This document shows positions 18,852 to 27,169 of a stretch of DNA of 64,000 bases, piece by piece. The notes beneath the pieces are model-generated. The model saw nothing but the letters and a program-made list of their open reading frames with translations. It had not been told where the DNA came from and did not search any database. Source of the DNA: Pirellulales bacterium. Its GTDB lineage: Bacteria > Planctomycetota > Planctomycetia > Pirellulales > JACPPG01. Every line of letters begins with the position of its first letter. Within the stretch, counting starts at the first letter, position 1. The stretch lies in NCBI GenBank assembly GCA_036499395.1, contig DASYDW010000095.1:124001-188000 (forward strand). The letters are read 5' to 3'. A program made the position numbers and the translations under genes.

Positions 18852-20795
18852 ATGAACGAGCGGTTCGGGACGAAGTTGATCCATCGGGGGATGGTCGTGG
18901 TCGCGGCTCTGGCGGTCGTGTGCTGCGGTAACGTGCTGCACGCCCAGTCGCGCTCCTACGACGATTCACCTGACTATCAACGCGCCCCGACGCCCACGGG
19001 TGACTGGCGCTACGAGAATCCGCGCGGTGCCGACGCTCGCCCCGCGGTCGAAGAGGATTACGACCAGGACGCTCCGCAGCAGTACGAAACGATCAATCGC
19101 GCCCGACCTGTCGCCGCTCAAGTACGCCGTCCGGCACCGCGTCCTCGCGTTGCCGACTACGACGCTGGCCGCGATGACCAGCAGTTTGACGCCCCGCCCC
19201 GCGACGGCGGGCGTCCGCGGCGCCCCGTAGAACGGGTTTCGCACGAAGCAGATTCGGCCAACGACCGTCGCCCACCGCAATACGATCGCCGTCCGCCGGT
19301 GAATGCACGGGCACCGCGCCTGCCGGATCGGTATGCCGCGCCGCAGGAACAGGTCGCAGGCGATTATCGCGCAAACCGCGAAGATCGGCGGCCCGCCGAC
19401 AATCGCGTTGCGTCGCGTCGTTACGACGATCGGGACGGTGACTACGGACAACGGGCGCCGCGCGTCCATGACGACCATGTCCACCAGGTTGGCTACCAAT
19501 GGCGTGCCTCGCGCGAGGAAGCGCAGCGCGCCAAGCTTTCCGATGCACCGACTTTTCGACCTGGCGCGGCAGACAACTCGGGCATCAATGTCATGCCCCG
19601 CCGCGACCTGCTCGAAGCTCCGGCGCCGCGCATGGCGTCGCGCGCCCGGTATCGTCCCACGGCCATGAACGCCGAGTACGAATTGCCGCCGGGCAACAGT
19701 TCGCCGCAGCCGCAGGCGGAATTCGTTCCTGGCGCGGCGCGCGGGAATGTGGTCTATCCGAACGGCGCTCCTTCGGTCGCTTACCCGGACGGCGGCAACT
19801 ACATGCCAAACAATGCGGCGCCCGGCGGTTATTCGAACGACGGTTATGCCCCCGATGGCTACGATGGGGATGGCTACGGCACGGACGGCTACGACGAGGG
19901 CGGCGATTTCTACGACGATGGTGGCCCGGTCACCTACGACGAATTCGGCCGGCCGTTGTACCTGACTCCTTGCCCCTACTGCGGCGAGTGCTGCGGCGGC
20001 ATCAGTTGCCATCACCGTTGGCTGGACGAGTCGTCGATATTCGCCGGCGTGCATGCCTTCAAAGGCGGGCTCGACCAGGGGAAGAATGGCAACTTCGGCT
20101 TTCAGGAAGGTGTTAACTTCGCTGGTGCCCTGTGGCATCGATATGGCATCGGCTACCAGGTCGGTGCGCAGTTCGTACAGAGCGATCTGTCGGGCACCAA
20201 TATCTCGAACGCGTTCAATAACTCGCGGCAGCAGTCATTCTTGACCGTCGGCTTGTACCATCGCCCGCAATGCGGACAAGGATGGCAAGGGGGTGCGGTA
20301 TACGACTGGCTGGACGACCGCTTCTACACGCGGGCCCGCTTCGAGCAGATCCGCGGCGAGTTGAGCTACATCTTTAGCGGCGGGAACGAAATTGGTTATT
20401 GGGGCGCCTTTGTCACCGGCAGCGATCAATCGCAAGTCGTCAACGGCGTGCCGTTGACGTTCAACGCCGTGAACCTGAACACCTTCTTTTATCGCAAGAA
20501 CTTCGCCAACGGCGATCAATTCCGCATCTGGGGCGGTTTTACCGGCAGCTCAGGCGGTTTGGTCGGCGCCGATCACCGCATTCACATGTCGAACCAGTGG
20601 GACCTGATCGGCGGATTCAACTACCTGATCCCGGACCAGGGCAAGGACGGCGGCGGCGCCACGCAAGAATCGTGGGGCCTGGCTATGAATCTCGTCTGGT
20701 ACCCGACACGTCCGAGCTGCGGCACCCACAACGGCCCATTCCGCTCGCTGTTCGGCGTTGCTGACAACAACGTGCTGATGGTGCGGGAGAAATAA
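18852..20795 (+). CDS. Large exported protein: disordered Arg/Pro/Asp/Tyr-rich region plus beta-rich C-terminal domain
   Basis: I do not recognise a named family. The protein has 647 residues. A signal peptide (about 14-32, VVVAALAVVCCGNVLHAQS) is followed by about 330 residues of low-complexity sequence rich in Arg, Asp, Pro and Tyr, with near-repeats of the type RRPxDNR and YDDRDGDY. A Gly/Asp/Tyr-rich patch (about 325-362) includes runs like DGYGTDGYDEGG. A cysteine cluster CPYCGECCGGISC sits at about 374-386. The last 260 residues alternate strands with aromatic residues (FVQSDLSG, YIFSGGNEIGYWGAFVTG), as in an outer-membrane barrel or secreted beta domain. A GGAAGG site 8 nt upstream supports the ATG at 18852; a GTG at 18825 is the alternative. 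The gene stands alone and has a palindrome in its leader. Cell-surface location is inferred. Confidence 0.7.
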   Translation: MNERFGTKLIHRGMVVVAALAVVCCGNVLHAQSRSYDDSPDYQRAPTPTGDWRYENPRGADARPAVEEDYDQDAPQQYETINRARPVAAQVRRPAPRPRVADYDAGRDDQQFDAPPRDGGRPRRPVERVSHEADSANDRRPPQYDRRPPVNARAPRLPDRYAAPQEQVAGDYRANREDRRPADNRVASRRYDDRDGDYGQRAPRVHDDHVHQVGYQWRASREEAQRAKLSDAPTFRPGAADNSGINVMPRRDLLEAPAPRMASRARYRPTAMNAEYELPPGNSSPQPQAEFVPGAARGNVVYPNGAPSVAYPDGGNYMPNNAAPGGYSNDGYAPDGYDGDGYGTDGYDEGGDFYDDGGPVTYDEFGRPLYLTPCPYCGECCGGISCHHRWLDESSIFAGVHAFKGGLDQGKNGNFGFQEGVNFAGALWHRYGIGYQVGAQFVQSDLSGTNISNAFNNSRQQSFLTVGLYHRPQCGQGWQGGAVYDWLDDRFYTRARFEQIRGELSYIFSGGNEIGYWGAFVTGSDQSQVVNGVPLTFNAVNLNTFFYRKNFANGDQFRIWGGFTGSSGGLVGADHRIHMSNQWDLIGGFNYLIPDQGKDGGGATQESWGLAMNLVWYPTRPSCGTHNGPFRSLFGVADNNVLMVREK

Positions 20796-20854
20796 GGTCG
20801 ACGATCAAGGCGGCTTAATCGATTCTCAAGTCGCGACTGCCGTGTTTCCGATCG

Positions 20855-21313
20855 CTATGCTTGTCGGATGTCTGGTTGTTGGGCGTCGCAGGCGTCCCGT
20901 TTCCCAAGGCCCCGTAGGCGAGCGATGATGCGAGGATCACGGCCACCATATCGGACCGCACCGCAGCAGCCAACGACGACCGCCATCACGGCCTGCTCTT
21001 CTTCCGCGGCCGTTTCGGGTTGTCGCTTGAAATAGCAGTGAGCATAGGCTCCTGGCCCTTCTTCGTGAGACATCAAGTCCGGTGCCTCATGCTCCGGCGC
21101 GCCGCACGTGATGCAACACTGATCCAGGACATAGAAGTCGCCCGCGGCGTTCATCGGGTATCGGCGGCTCGGACCATTCGCCGATTTGTCGTTTGAGATC
21201 CACGGCAGCCAAAACAATAGCCCCCCGGATACGAAGTGTCCGATCGCATAAACGATCAACCAACAGGCGCGAATCACTCGAGATCGCGGCGGACGCTTCG
21301 GTGCCTCGAACAT
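20855..21313 (-). CDS. Membrane-anchored ferredoxin-like protein with an altered cluster motif
   Basis: This 152-residue protein has one hydrophobic segment at about 15-40. A ferredoxin-like domain follows: FYVLDQCCITCGAPEHEAPD (cysteines 66, 67, 70), CYFKRQPETAAEEE, then VGCCGAVRY (116, 117) at the place where ferredoxins carry CPxxAI. A usual single-cluster ferredoxin has C-x2-C-x2-C; here the third position (73) is Pro. The domain may hold a different cluster or none. The same pattern without a membrane segment occurs in short planctomycete ferredoxin-like proteins as I recall them, so this may be a lineage family. The function is unknown. No Shine-Dalgarno site was clear. It is the first of three small leftward genes. 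Confidence 0.6.
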   Translation of the reverse strand: MFEAPKRPPRSRVIRACWLIVYAIGHFVSGGLLFWLPWISNDKSANGPSRRYPMNAAGDFYVLDQCCITCGAPEHEAPDLMSHEEGPGAYAHCYFKRQPETAAEEEQAVMAVVVGCCGAVRYGGRDPRIIARLRGLGKRDACDAQQPDIRQA

Positions 21314-21405
21314 GGCTGTATTCTACAACTGCTGTCTAACCCGATCGACTGGGAATTTAAAGTCATCCTGCGCCACCTCGTCAGTAGCGATTCACTTTGA
21401 AATCT

Positions 21406-21720
21406 TCACGGTGTTGGATTCTTGCTGGGTTCGAAGATATTGATGAGGGAGTTGGCTTCATCGATCTTGAATGAGCACGCCGGTGCCTTTTGCCGGCAAA
21501 CGTCGCGTGCCACGTTTTCCATAATCTCGACCTTGCGGCCGAATGCCCAAGGGTGGATTTGCTCCCACTGATTCGCGTCGCGCGGCCATATCAAGACGAC
21601 CGCTGGGGCAGCTGCGAATTCCCAATCGAACAAGGCAGAGTTTTCGCGTTCTCTGTAGTGAATCAGTCCACATCGCCCCAGCTCTTCAATGTCGACCGTC
21701 CACTGTGGTTCGGGAGCCAT
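21406..21720 (-). CDS. Small hypothetical protein
   Basis: I do not recognise this 104-residue protein. It has no signal peptide or membrane helix. The start is supported by a GGAA site upstream of the ATG. The sequence is rich in Trp and charged residues (VVLIWPRDANQWEQIHPW) and reads as a normal globular protein with normal codon use. It lies between two other small leftward genes with gaps of about 90 and 245 nt, so it is probably transcribed alone. An immunity-like or small enzyme-inhibitor role would be guesswork. Confidence 0.5.
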   Translation of the reverse strand: MAPEPQWTVDIEELGRCGLIHYRERENSALFDWEFAAAPAVVLIWPRDANQWEQIHPWAFGRKVEIMENVARDVCRQKAPACSFKIDEANSLINIFEPSKNPTP

Positions 21721-21965
21721 CGTCGTTTTCCGGTGAAGGATCTGAAGAGGGCAAATGTTGGTGCTTCCTAAGAGGATACTAGAACCCAGAGTCGATCGAT
21801 CCAGCGACTGGATACGGGCATCCGGACGCTTCTGTCAGGGCATATGAACTCGGCCACGATCCGCGCGGCCGTGACGTTGGGGTCGGGGTTATGCTGGTGG
21901 TCGCGGGGCATGCGATATTACGTAGGTGAAACGGTGCGCGGACGACTTGCTGAGATGCCCCGCAG

Positions 21966-22271
21966 CTATGGAAACGGCACCCAGCCAAAATTGATCGCTA
22001 TACAGATCGCAATGGCATAGACGCCAACCAGTGTTATACCCACGAGGAGGCCACGGAGCCGATGCCCTAAGAGCGTTCCAAATGCAATGAATGGACTAAT
22101 TGTTAGAGCAGCCACAATCGCGAATAGGAGCAGCGGGTTGCTATCCGGCGCCTTCCACCATCGAGTCAAACAATAGGCAGCAACAGTGACGCTCGTCCAA
22201 AGGGCGGCGTCAATCAATCTACGTACAGTGACTTGGAACCAGCGGCGGCGGGTTGGCGATTCGTCGGCCAT
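21966..22271 (-). CDS. Small membrane protein, three helices, planctomycete-type N-terminus
   Basis: This 101-residue protein begins with an Arg-rich stretch RRRWFQVTVRRLIDAALW, close to the RRRWFQFSLRTLL opening that precedes the first membrane helix in many planctomycete membrane proteins. Three hydrophobic helices follow at about 22-36, 45-66 and 73-93. The cytoplasmic N-terminus is predicted from the positive charges. The function is unknown. A GAGG site lies 5 nt before the ATG. The coding region is locally less GC-rich than its neighbours, which may reflect weak constraint or transfer. Confidence 0.55.
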   Translation of the reverse strand: MADESPTRRRWFQVTVRRLIDAALWTSVTVAAYCLTRWWKAPDSNPLLLFAIVAALTISPFIAFGTLLGHRLRGLLVGITLVGVYAIAICIAINFGWVPFP

Positions 22272-22558
22272 GCCTCAATTCTACTTGTGTGGAACCGGTA
22301 GCGGGCGATCCCGACCCTGAAAATCTTTGCGTCAGAGTAAGCGACTACCCATCACATCCCCCTTTTGCGAACCCGGCCTGAATTTCGCATAATGTGTGTT
22401 CTGGCAGCGTGATCGCGGCCCGGCGCTGGACGAGCCTTGGGCCTGGTTCACGCTATCGGTCAGCCCGTGCGGCATCGGTCGATCGCGGACCTGTGCCTTT
22501 TGTGCGGCGCGACTTTTTCTCCGAGGTGCGCCTTTCGATTCTTTTGCCTGGATAACGC

Positions 22559-23986
22559 ATGTCATTGGATCAGTACGACAACCCTCTCATCGCTCGTTAT
22601 GCTTCGGCCGAGATGTCGCGGCTGTGGAGTCCTCAACGGAAGTTTCGTACCTGGCGCGAGCTGTGGGTCGTGCTGGCCGAGGAAGAAGCCCGACTGGGCC
22701 TGCCGATCACCGCGGCGCAGATCGCGGCGCTCAAGGCGCACGTCGACACGATCGACTTCGCCGCCGCCGAACGATACGAGCGCAAGTTACGGCACGACGT
22801 GATGGCGCACGTGCACGCGTATGGTGATGACTGCCCCGAGGCGCGAGGGATCATTCACCTGGGAGCCACGAGCTGCTACGTCACCGACAATACAGATTTG
22901 ATCCTGCTACGCGAATCGCTCGAGCTCGTACGCTCGCGACTGGTGGCGGCCATCGATCGGCTGGCGACATTTGCCATAAAAACTCGCAGCCTGGCTTGTC
23001 TGGGTTTCACGCACTTTCAGCCGGCCCAGCCCACCACGATCGGCAAGCGGGCCTGCCTGTGGGCGTACGACCTGGTGCAGGACCTGGCCGAGATCGAACA
23101 TCGCCTGGCGACCCTGCAAGCGCGCGGGGCCAAAGGGACGACCGGCACCCAGGCCAGCTTCCTCGAACTCTTCGGCGGCGATCACGAAAAGGTGAAGCAA
23201 CTCGATCAGCGCATCGCCGAGCGACTCGGATTTGCGACTAGCTATGCTGTCACAGGTCAGACCTATTCGCGCAAGGTCGACGCACAAGTCCTGGCGACGC
23301 TTTCAGGCATCGCGCAGAGCACCCAAAAAGCGGCCACCGATTGGCGATTGCTGCAAAGCCGCAAAGAGCTGGAAGAGCCGTTCGAGAAGAACCAGATCGG
23401 CTCGTCGGCCATGGCCTACAAACGCAACCCGATGCGTTCCGAGCGCATTTGTGGGCTTTCTCGTTTTGTCATCAGCCTGGAATCGAGCGGTGCCGAAACC
23501 GCCGCCACGCAGTGGCTCGAACGAACGCTCGACGACAGCGCGAATCGCCGCTTAACGTTGCCGCAGGCATTTTTGGCGATCGACGCGATTTTGATCCTGT
23601 ACGAAAACGTCGCGTCAGGCTTCGAGGTGTATCCGCAAGTGATCGCCAAGCACCTGGCCGAAGAGCTGCCGTTCATGGCGACCGAAAACATTTTGATGGT
23701 GGCCACTAGCGCCGGCGGCGACCGGCAGGAATTGCACGAGCGCATCCGCCAGCACAGCCAGGCAGCCGGCGCAGTCGTCAAGCAAGAAGGTAAGCCGAAC
23801 GATCTGCTTGATCGACTGCGCGGCGACTCGGCCTTCAAAGGTGTAAATCTGGACGATGCCCTCGACTCGAGCCGGTTCGTCGGCCGGGCGCCCGAGCAGG
23901 TCGATGAATTCGTGGCGACGGTCGTCGAGCCCATTCGCAAGCGCTACGCCGATGCCCTCGCGGTAACGGGGCAAGTGCGGGTGTAG
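22559..23986 (+). CDS. purB: Adenylosuccinate lyase
   Basis: This 475-residue fumarase/aspartase-superfamily enzyme cleaves SAICAR in purine synthesis and adenylosuccinate in AMP synthesis, releasing fumarate. The superfamily signature is [15 protein letters not shown], near residue 282, on the flexible loop that holds the catalytic Ser. Other motifs are [15 protein letters not shown] (catalytic His region near residue 100) and [18 protein letters not shown], with the second active-site His. Length and motifs fit the human/Legionella-like group of PurB, which is longer than the Bacillus type. The ATG at 22559 sits close to the conserved start of the family. No other purine gene is near. It converges with the Fur-family gene, leaving only 27 nt between the stops. 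Confidence 0.94.
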   Translation: MSLDQYDNPLIARYASAEMSRLWSPQRKFRTWRELWVVLAEEEARLGLPITAAQIAALKAHVDTIDFAAAERYERKLRHDVMAHVHAYGDDCPEARGIIHLGATSCYVTDNTDLILLRESLELVRSRLVAAIDRLATFAIKTRSLACLGFTHFQPAQPTTIGKRACLWAYDLVQDLAEIEHRLATLQARGAKGTTGTQASFLELFGGDHEKVKQLDQRIAERLGFATSYAVTGQTYSRKVDAQVLATLSGIAQSTQKAATDWRLLQSRKELEEPFEKNQIGSSAMAYKRNPMRSERICGLSRFVISLESSGAETAATQWLERTLDDSANRRLTLPQAFLAIDAILILYENVASGFEVYPQVIAKHLAEELPFMATENILMVATSAGGDRQELHERIRQHSQAAGAVVKQEGKPNDLLDRLRGDSAFKGVNLDDALDSSRFVGRAPEQVDEFVATVVEPIRKRYADALAVTGQVRV

Positions 23987-24013
23987 GGGTTGCCGAACCG
24001 GGATTTTGACCGT

Positions 24014-24514
24014 TCAGATCAAATCCAGTCGGCGGTTGGCGCGTTTGGGGCGGCTGCAATCGGCGCACACGCCGTGGATGATCAGTCGATGGCCCGAAGC
24101 GCGGAAGTTGTGCTTGCGGGCTACGGCTTCGCGAATCTCCTTCACCTCGTCGCTGGAGAACTCGATCAGCTTGTCGCACTTCTCGCAGTGCAAATGATCG
24201 TGCTGCGGATAGCCGTAATCGTGCTCATAGACCGAGCGGTCGTTGAGTACCATCTTGCGCAACAGGCCGGCGTCGACCAGCTCGGACAAGGTGCGATAAA
24301 CCGTCGGGCGGCTGACGCTTTGATCTCCGACCTGCTTGCGGAGTTGCTCGAGTAGCTGGTCGGCGTCGAAATGCTCGTGGTGGCTGAAGACCCGATCGAC
24401 GATCACCCGGCGCTGCTGGGTGACTCTTTTGCCACGGCTCTGCAGGAACTCCTCGAACCGTTCCAACGGCGAGAGATTGACGTCGACGGTGCCGAGTGAG
24501 AAATCGTGGCTCAT
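24014..24514 (-). CDS. Fur-family metal-responsive transcriptional regulator
   Basis: This 166-residue protein has the two-domain Fur layout. The winged helix covers about residues 15-88, with TVYRTLSELVDAGLLRK as recognition-helix region. The C-terminal dimerisation and metal domain carries HDHLHCEKC (His105, His107, His109, Cys110, Cys113) and GVCADC (Cys150, Cys153), the paired CxxC structural-zinc site. Family members repress iron (Fur), zinc (Zur) or peroxide (PerR) genes; which type this is cannot be decided by eye. The ATG at 24514 has a GGAAG site 10 nt upstream. A longer frame reaches 24583 but adds a non-Fur leader. No transporter or oxidative-stress gene is adjacent. Confidence 0.9.
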   Translation of the reverse strand: MSHDFSLGTVDVNLSPLERFEEFLQSRGKRVTQQRRVIVDRVFSHHEHFDADQLLEQLRKQVGDQSVSRPTVYRTLSELVDAGLLRKMVLNDRSVYEHDYGYPQHDHLHCEKCDKLIEFSSDEVKEIREAVARKHNFRASGHRLIIHGVCADCSRPKRANRRLDLI

Positions 24515-24937
24515 GAAAGCAACTTCCGTCCGCAGTCCCTCGGGGAGGAATGCCGTATCAGGGCCGCCCTGGCCCCGATCCACAAATGCTCGCAGGCCTC
24601 GCTGAGGGGTTCAGCACCCAATTCTAGATTACCGGGGCTTTTAAACAAACGGGGCGAATGGCCGGCACGGTTCCCATCCGGTTCCGAGCGGCTCGCGAGA
24701 CGGCCAAGAAAGGTCGTAGGACTGCGGCTGCCCGTCATTTCGACCCCGTGGGCCGCCTCTCCGGCAGGCCGGCGCCTGCGACCATCCTAAAGGCCTTTAA
24801 AAAGGATACGACGCCTGGCCGCGAGGTCCCAGGCGTCGTTTAGGTATGCAGGAGGTGCCGGAATGGGGGCCATTTCTCCCTCGGCCAGCCCTGGCCGGGG
24901 GAGGAGGCCAATCGCTCCGACACTCAGAAGTCGATGA
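24515..24937. other. Gap between fur-family and flgM-like genes
   Basis: Both flanking genes run leftward, so this 423-nt stretch holds the 3' end of the flgM-like transcript and the promoter of the fur-family gene. Besides the terminator at 24798-24839 it contains a small inverted repeat CGGCCAG/CTGGCCG at 24882-24897. No credible gene was seen. Confidence 0.5.
24798..24839 (-). terminator. Probable intrinsic terminator of the flgM-like gene
   Basis: An 11-bp perfect stem pairs 24808-24818 with 24829-24839 (ACGACGCCTGG and its complement) around a 10-nt loop. On the minus strand the stem is followed by ATCCTTTTT. It lies about 98 nt beyond the stop of the leftward flgM-like gene. Confidence 0.75.
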
Positions 24938-25219
24938 CTAGGCGATTTCGTCGAGCAAGCGCTCAACAGCCAGGTCCAGCTTCTCGGCGGTATCGTAGCT
25001 GCCGTTCGCGATCTGAGCACGAAGCTCGGCGACGCGATCAGCGCGGATCTCGGGAAGCTGAGCGGCCATTTCCATCAAACGGCCGGTTTCCGAAATATCG
25101 ACGACGTCCGCCGTGGCGCTAGTGCGCTGTGCGACAGCCGTGGAATCGGTGCGGGTAGCGGCGTGAGGAGCGTTGATCGCTTGCGCGCCGTGAAGCTGAG
25201 TGACACCGTGAATTTGCAT
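24938..25219 (-). CDS. flgM: FlgM-like anti-sigma-28 factor
   Basis: This 93-residue protein has the FlgM pattern: a flexible Ala/Thr-rich N-terminal half and a helical C-terminal half. Its motifs are DVVDISETGRLMEM, then IRADRVAELRAQIANGSYD and EKLDLAVERLLDEIA, the segment that binds sigma-28 (FliA) in FlgM proteins. FlgM holds back late flagellar genes until the hook is complete and it is exported. No other flagellar gene is in the window, so it is an orphan at this resolution. GGAG lies 8 nt before the ATG. A hairpin terminator follows, and a sigma-54-like element precedes it at 25295-25310; both support a single-gene transcript. Confidence 0.82.
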   Translation of the reverse strand: MQIHGVTQLHGAQAINAPHAATRTDSTAVAQRTSATADVVDISETGRLMEMAAQLPEIRADRVAELRAQIANGSYDTAEKLDLAVERLLDEIA

Positions 25220-25965
25220 TTTCTATCTCCCATCAAGGGGCATGTTCACCAGCTCTGCGATGCTGCGCGTACCAGCGCGCCGTTCGCAACGGGGGCAAAC
25301 ATACGGCCAAAACGTGTGTTGAATCGGGATAACTCGCCAGCTTGCGCGAAACGGCAAATGTCTTGCTGCTTAGCTTTCCTGTTCCTGCGGCCTGGTCCGA
25401 CCGGACCTTACTCAACGACTGCGGCCGACTTGAACCTCTTGAAGCTAATACTCGCAGACGAGACTTTGACTCGCTCGCATTCAAACTACCGGCGCCGCAT
25501 TCCCTGTCACGTTGGCATGACCTCGCGGGCACGGAACTCTGCACCCGTTACATCGACCAACGTGTGGCGGCTTATTGAACCAATCCTCCGTGCTGGGTGT
25601 TGTGCCTATCTCTCAATTGCTGGCACATTTGCCGACTATGCGGATCTCGGAGCGGATGTTGATTTCATGCATCGCGCCACGAGCCTGTTGTGCGGCCAAC
25701 GATGCGGCCGTGCAACATCGAACCCGACGCGCGGCCACCTTGCCGCGAGGGTCAGGTCTCTTCTGCCTGTTACGCCGGTCGCGAGGGCCCGGTTCGGTCG
25801 ACGCGACCAAAATAATCGGGGGGATTCTAGGAGATCGAAGGCTACGGGGCAATGTCGCCTAAGCTATCGGCGCCGCAAGCCCTTACGGCAACCCCTGGGG
25901 ACACTGAATCCGGGGACTTGGCACAACCTGCGAAACTTTTGGCAGGTTGCCCGGTTCAATCGTAA
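25220..25965. other. 746-bp gene-poor region
   Basis: No convincing gene was found here. Open frames on both strands are Arg-rich with no domain, and the longest (plus strand, 25163-26092) overlaps two better genes. It contains the sigma-54-like element of flgM and, at 25924-25949, an 8-bp stem (CAACCTGC/GCAGGTTG) with a 10-nt loop just before the EF-hand gene. The stretch may include decayed coding sequence. Confidence 0.5.
25295..25310 (-). promoter_or_regulatory. Possible sigma-54 (-24/-12) promoter of the flgM-like gene
   Basis: The minus strand reads TTGGCCGTATGTTTGC, with GG and GC separated by exactly 10 nt as sigma-54 promoters require; TTGGC and TTGC match the consensus ends, while the middle ACG does not. 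The predicted start of transcription is near 25284, about 65 nt before the flgM-like ATG. A sigma-54 activator gene is present at 2120-3499. Confidence 0.4.
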
Positions 25966-26808
25966 ATGGGACTTTTTTCGCCCAAGCGCAAGATGTGCTT
26001 GCTTTGCCCCCCGGCCGTCGAACGGCAGCAGTGGGCCGGTAGGCCTGCGCACTTTGGCAGGTCGCTACCAATGGTGGCAGCCATCGCGATGACGGCATTG
26101 CTGGCGCCTTTGTCGTCTGCACTCTGGCAGTCGATCGCGCGGGCCGGCGAAGCCGATTCCGAATCGCTGTTCCAGCAGTTGGACGCCAACCAAGACGGGC
26201 ACATTGCATCCGACGAGATTTCAGCCGCTCAGGAGCGGTTGTGGAAAAGGCTCGTACGTAAAGCCGACGCGAACAGCGACAGCATGCTCGACCGGGGCGA
26301 GTTTGTCGCCGGGCTGAAATCACCAGTGCCTGATCGCACGACTGAAGGTCAGGCAGAGCAGGCCCGCGGCGCTATGGCCTACGACACGGAACAATTCTTT
26401 CGCCGCTTGGACACTAACGGCGACGGTCGCGTGGTCGCGGAGGAAATACCCGCCGAACGTCGCGAAGGTTTCGCGAAAATGCTCGAGCGCGGAGACACCA
26501 ATAGCGACGGCGGGCTGTCTCGCGAGGAGTTCGATCGCGTGCGGCGATTCCTGGGTGATCGAAAGACCAAGGGGACCGGTACAGAAAAATCGGCCGAACC
26601 GTCGGCCGCGCGACCCGATCCGGCCCGCTTCTGGCAACGCCTGTTGGCGGGCGACAAGAACAGCGACGGCAAGCTGAGCGAGGAGGAAGCTCCTGAGCGA
26701 ATTCAGCGGAATTTCGAACGGTTCGACGAGAACAAAGACGGCCTGATCGACGAAGCCGAGTTTCAAGCCAGCGTGGCCCGGATGAAAGGCGCTCTCGGCA
26801 AGAAATAA
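25966..26808 (+). CDS. Exported protein with six EF-hand loops
   Basis: This protein (280 residues from the ATG at 25966) carries six EF-hand calcium loops arranged as three pairs. The loops begin DANQDGHIASDE, DANSDSMLDRGE, DTNGDGRVVAEE, DTNSDGGLSREE, DKNSDGKLSEEE and DENKDGLIDEAE. All but the second have Gly at loop position 6, and all end with Glu at position 12, so five look fully canonical. A hydrophobic segment VAAIAMTALLAPLSSALW about residues 37-54 is a likely signal peptide with a long n-region. Starts at 25993 or 26071 are possible alternatives. Exported EF-hand proteins are common in planctomycetes and may bind calcium at the cell surface; the role here is unknown. A terminator-like structure lies about 120 nt after the stop. 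Confidence 0.85.
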   Translation: MGLFSPKRKMCLLCPPAVERQQWAGRPAHFGRSLPMVAAIAMTALLAPLSSALWQSIARAGEADSESLFQQLDANQDGHIASDEISAAQERLWKRLVRKADANSDSMLDRGEFVAGLKSPVPDRTTEGQAEQARGAMAYDTEQFFRRLDTNGDGRVVAEEIPAERREGFAKMLERGDTNSDGGLSREEFDRVRRFLGDRKTKGTGTEKSAEPSAARPDPARFWQRLLAGDKNSDGKLSEEEAPERIQRNFERFDENKDGLIDEAEFQASVARMKGALGKK

Positions 26809-27169
26809 ACTACTCAAAGCCCGCCATACGGTGGGAACACCCCGGGCGACGATCCAGGGCGTTTCTCGCCGGACAGGTATCTCAGCCTTACGGCGGCTTA
26901 ACAATCTACCCACCGACGTGTCGAGGCGAGAGCCCGGCCGGCCTTGCTTCCCCGAACAGCAGGAACGGTTTGGGCTCTCGCTGTTTTTTTTGCCGGATTT
27001 GGCGATTTTTTCCCTCTTGGGGATGTAGCGAACCAGAACGAGTTGCGCTTGTCTTTCGTAGTAGAGGTGAAGGCGGAACTTTGAGAAAAGCCGCCCCCAC
27101 CGCTACCGAGATGTCGCGGGGCATTCGCTCAGTCGCTCTCCGGTAGCCAAAGACATGGGGAGAAAGGCA
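26809..27169. other. Gap between the EF-hand gene and a small gene
   Basis: This 361-nt stretch holds the terminator-like structure at 26926-26991 and the ribosome binding site of the next small gene (GGAG and AAAGG within 27158-27167). No other gene or promoter was clear. Confidence 0.5.
26926..26991 (+). terminator. Terminator-like stem with a long loop and T8 tract
   Basis: GCGAGAGCCC (26926-26935) pairs perfectly with GGGCTCTCGC (26972-26981), followed by TG and eight T. The loop of 36 nt is long for an intrinsic terminator. AACAGC (26955-26960) inside the loop can pair with GCTGTT (26980-26985) beyond the stem, which would form a pseudoknot or a competing stem. Termination of the EF-hand gene is the simplest reading. 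Confidence 0.6.

Noticed and set aside
18966..20138. A 390-residue minus-strand frame rich in Arg, Val and Ala
   Set aside because: Antisense to the exported disordered-protein gene; the composition follows from the repetitive sense strand.
21779..21988. A 69-residue minus-strand frame between two small genes
   Set aside because: Pro/Ser/Arg-rich, no ribosome site, and overlaps the end of the better-supported membrane-protein gene.
22365..22395. TTGCGA and TAATGT upstream of purB as a promoter
   Set aside because: The spacer is 19 nt and the -35 is weak, so it is not strong enough to call.
25163..26092. A 309-residue plus-strand frame across the flgM/EF-hand gap
   Set aside because: It overlaps flgM on one side and the EF-hand gene on the other and is Arg/Ser-rich with no motif.
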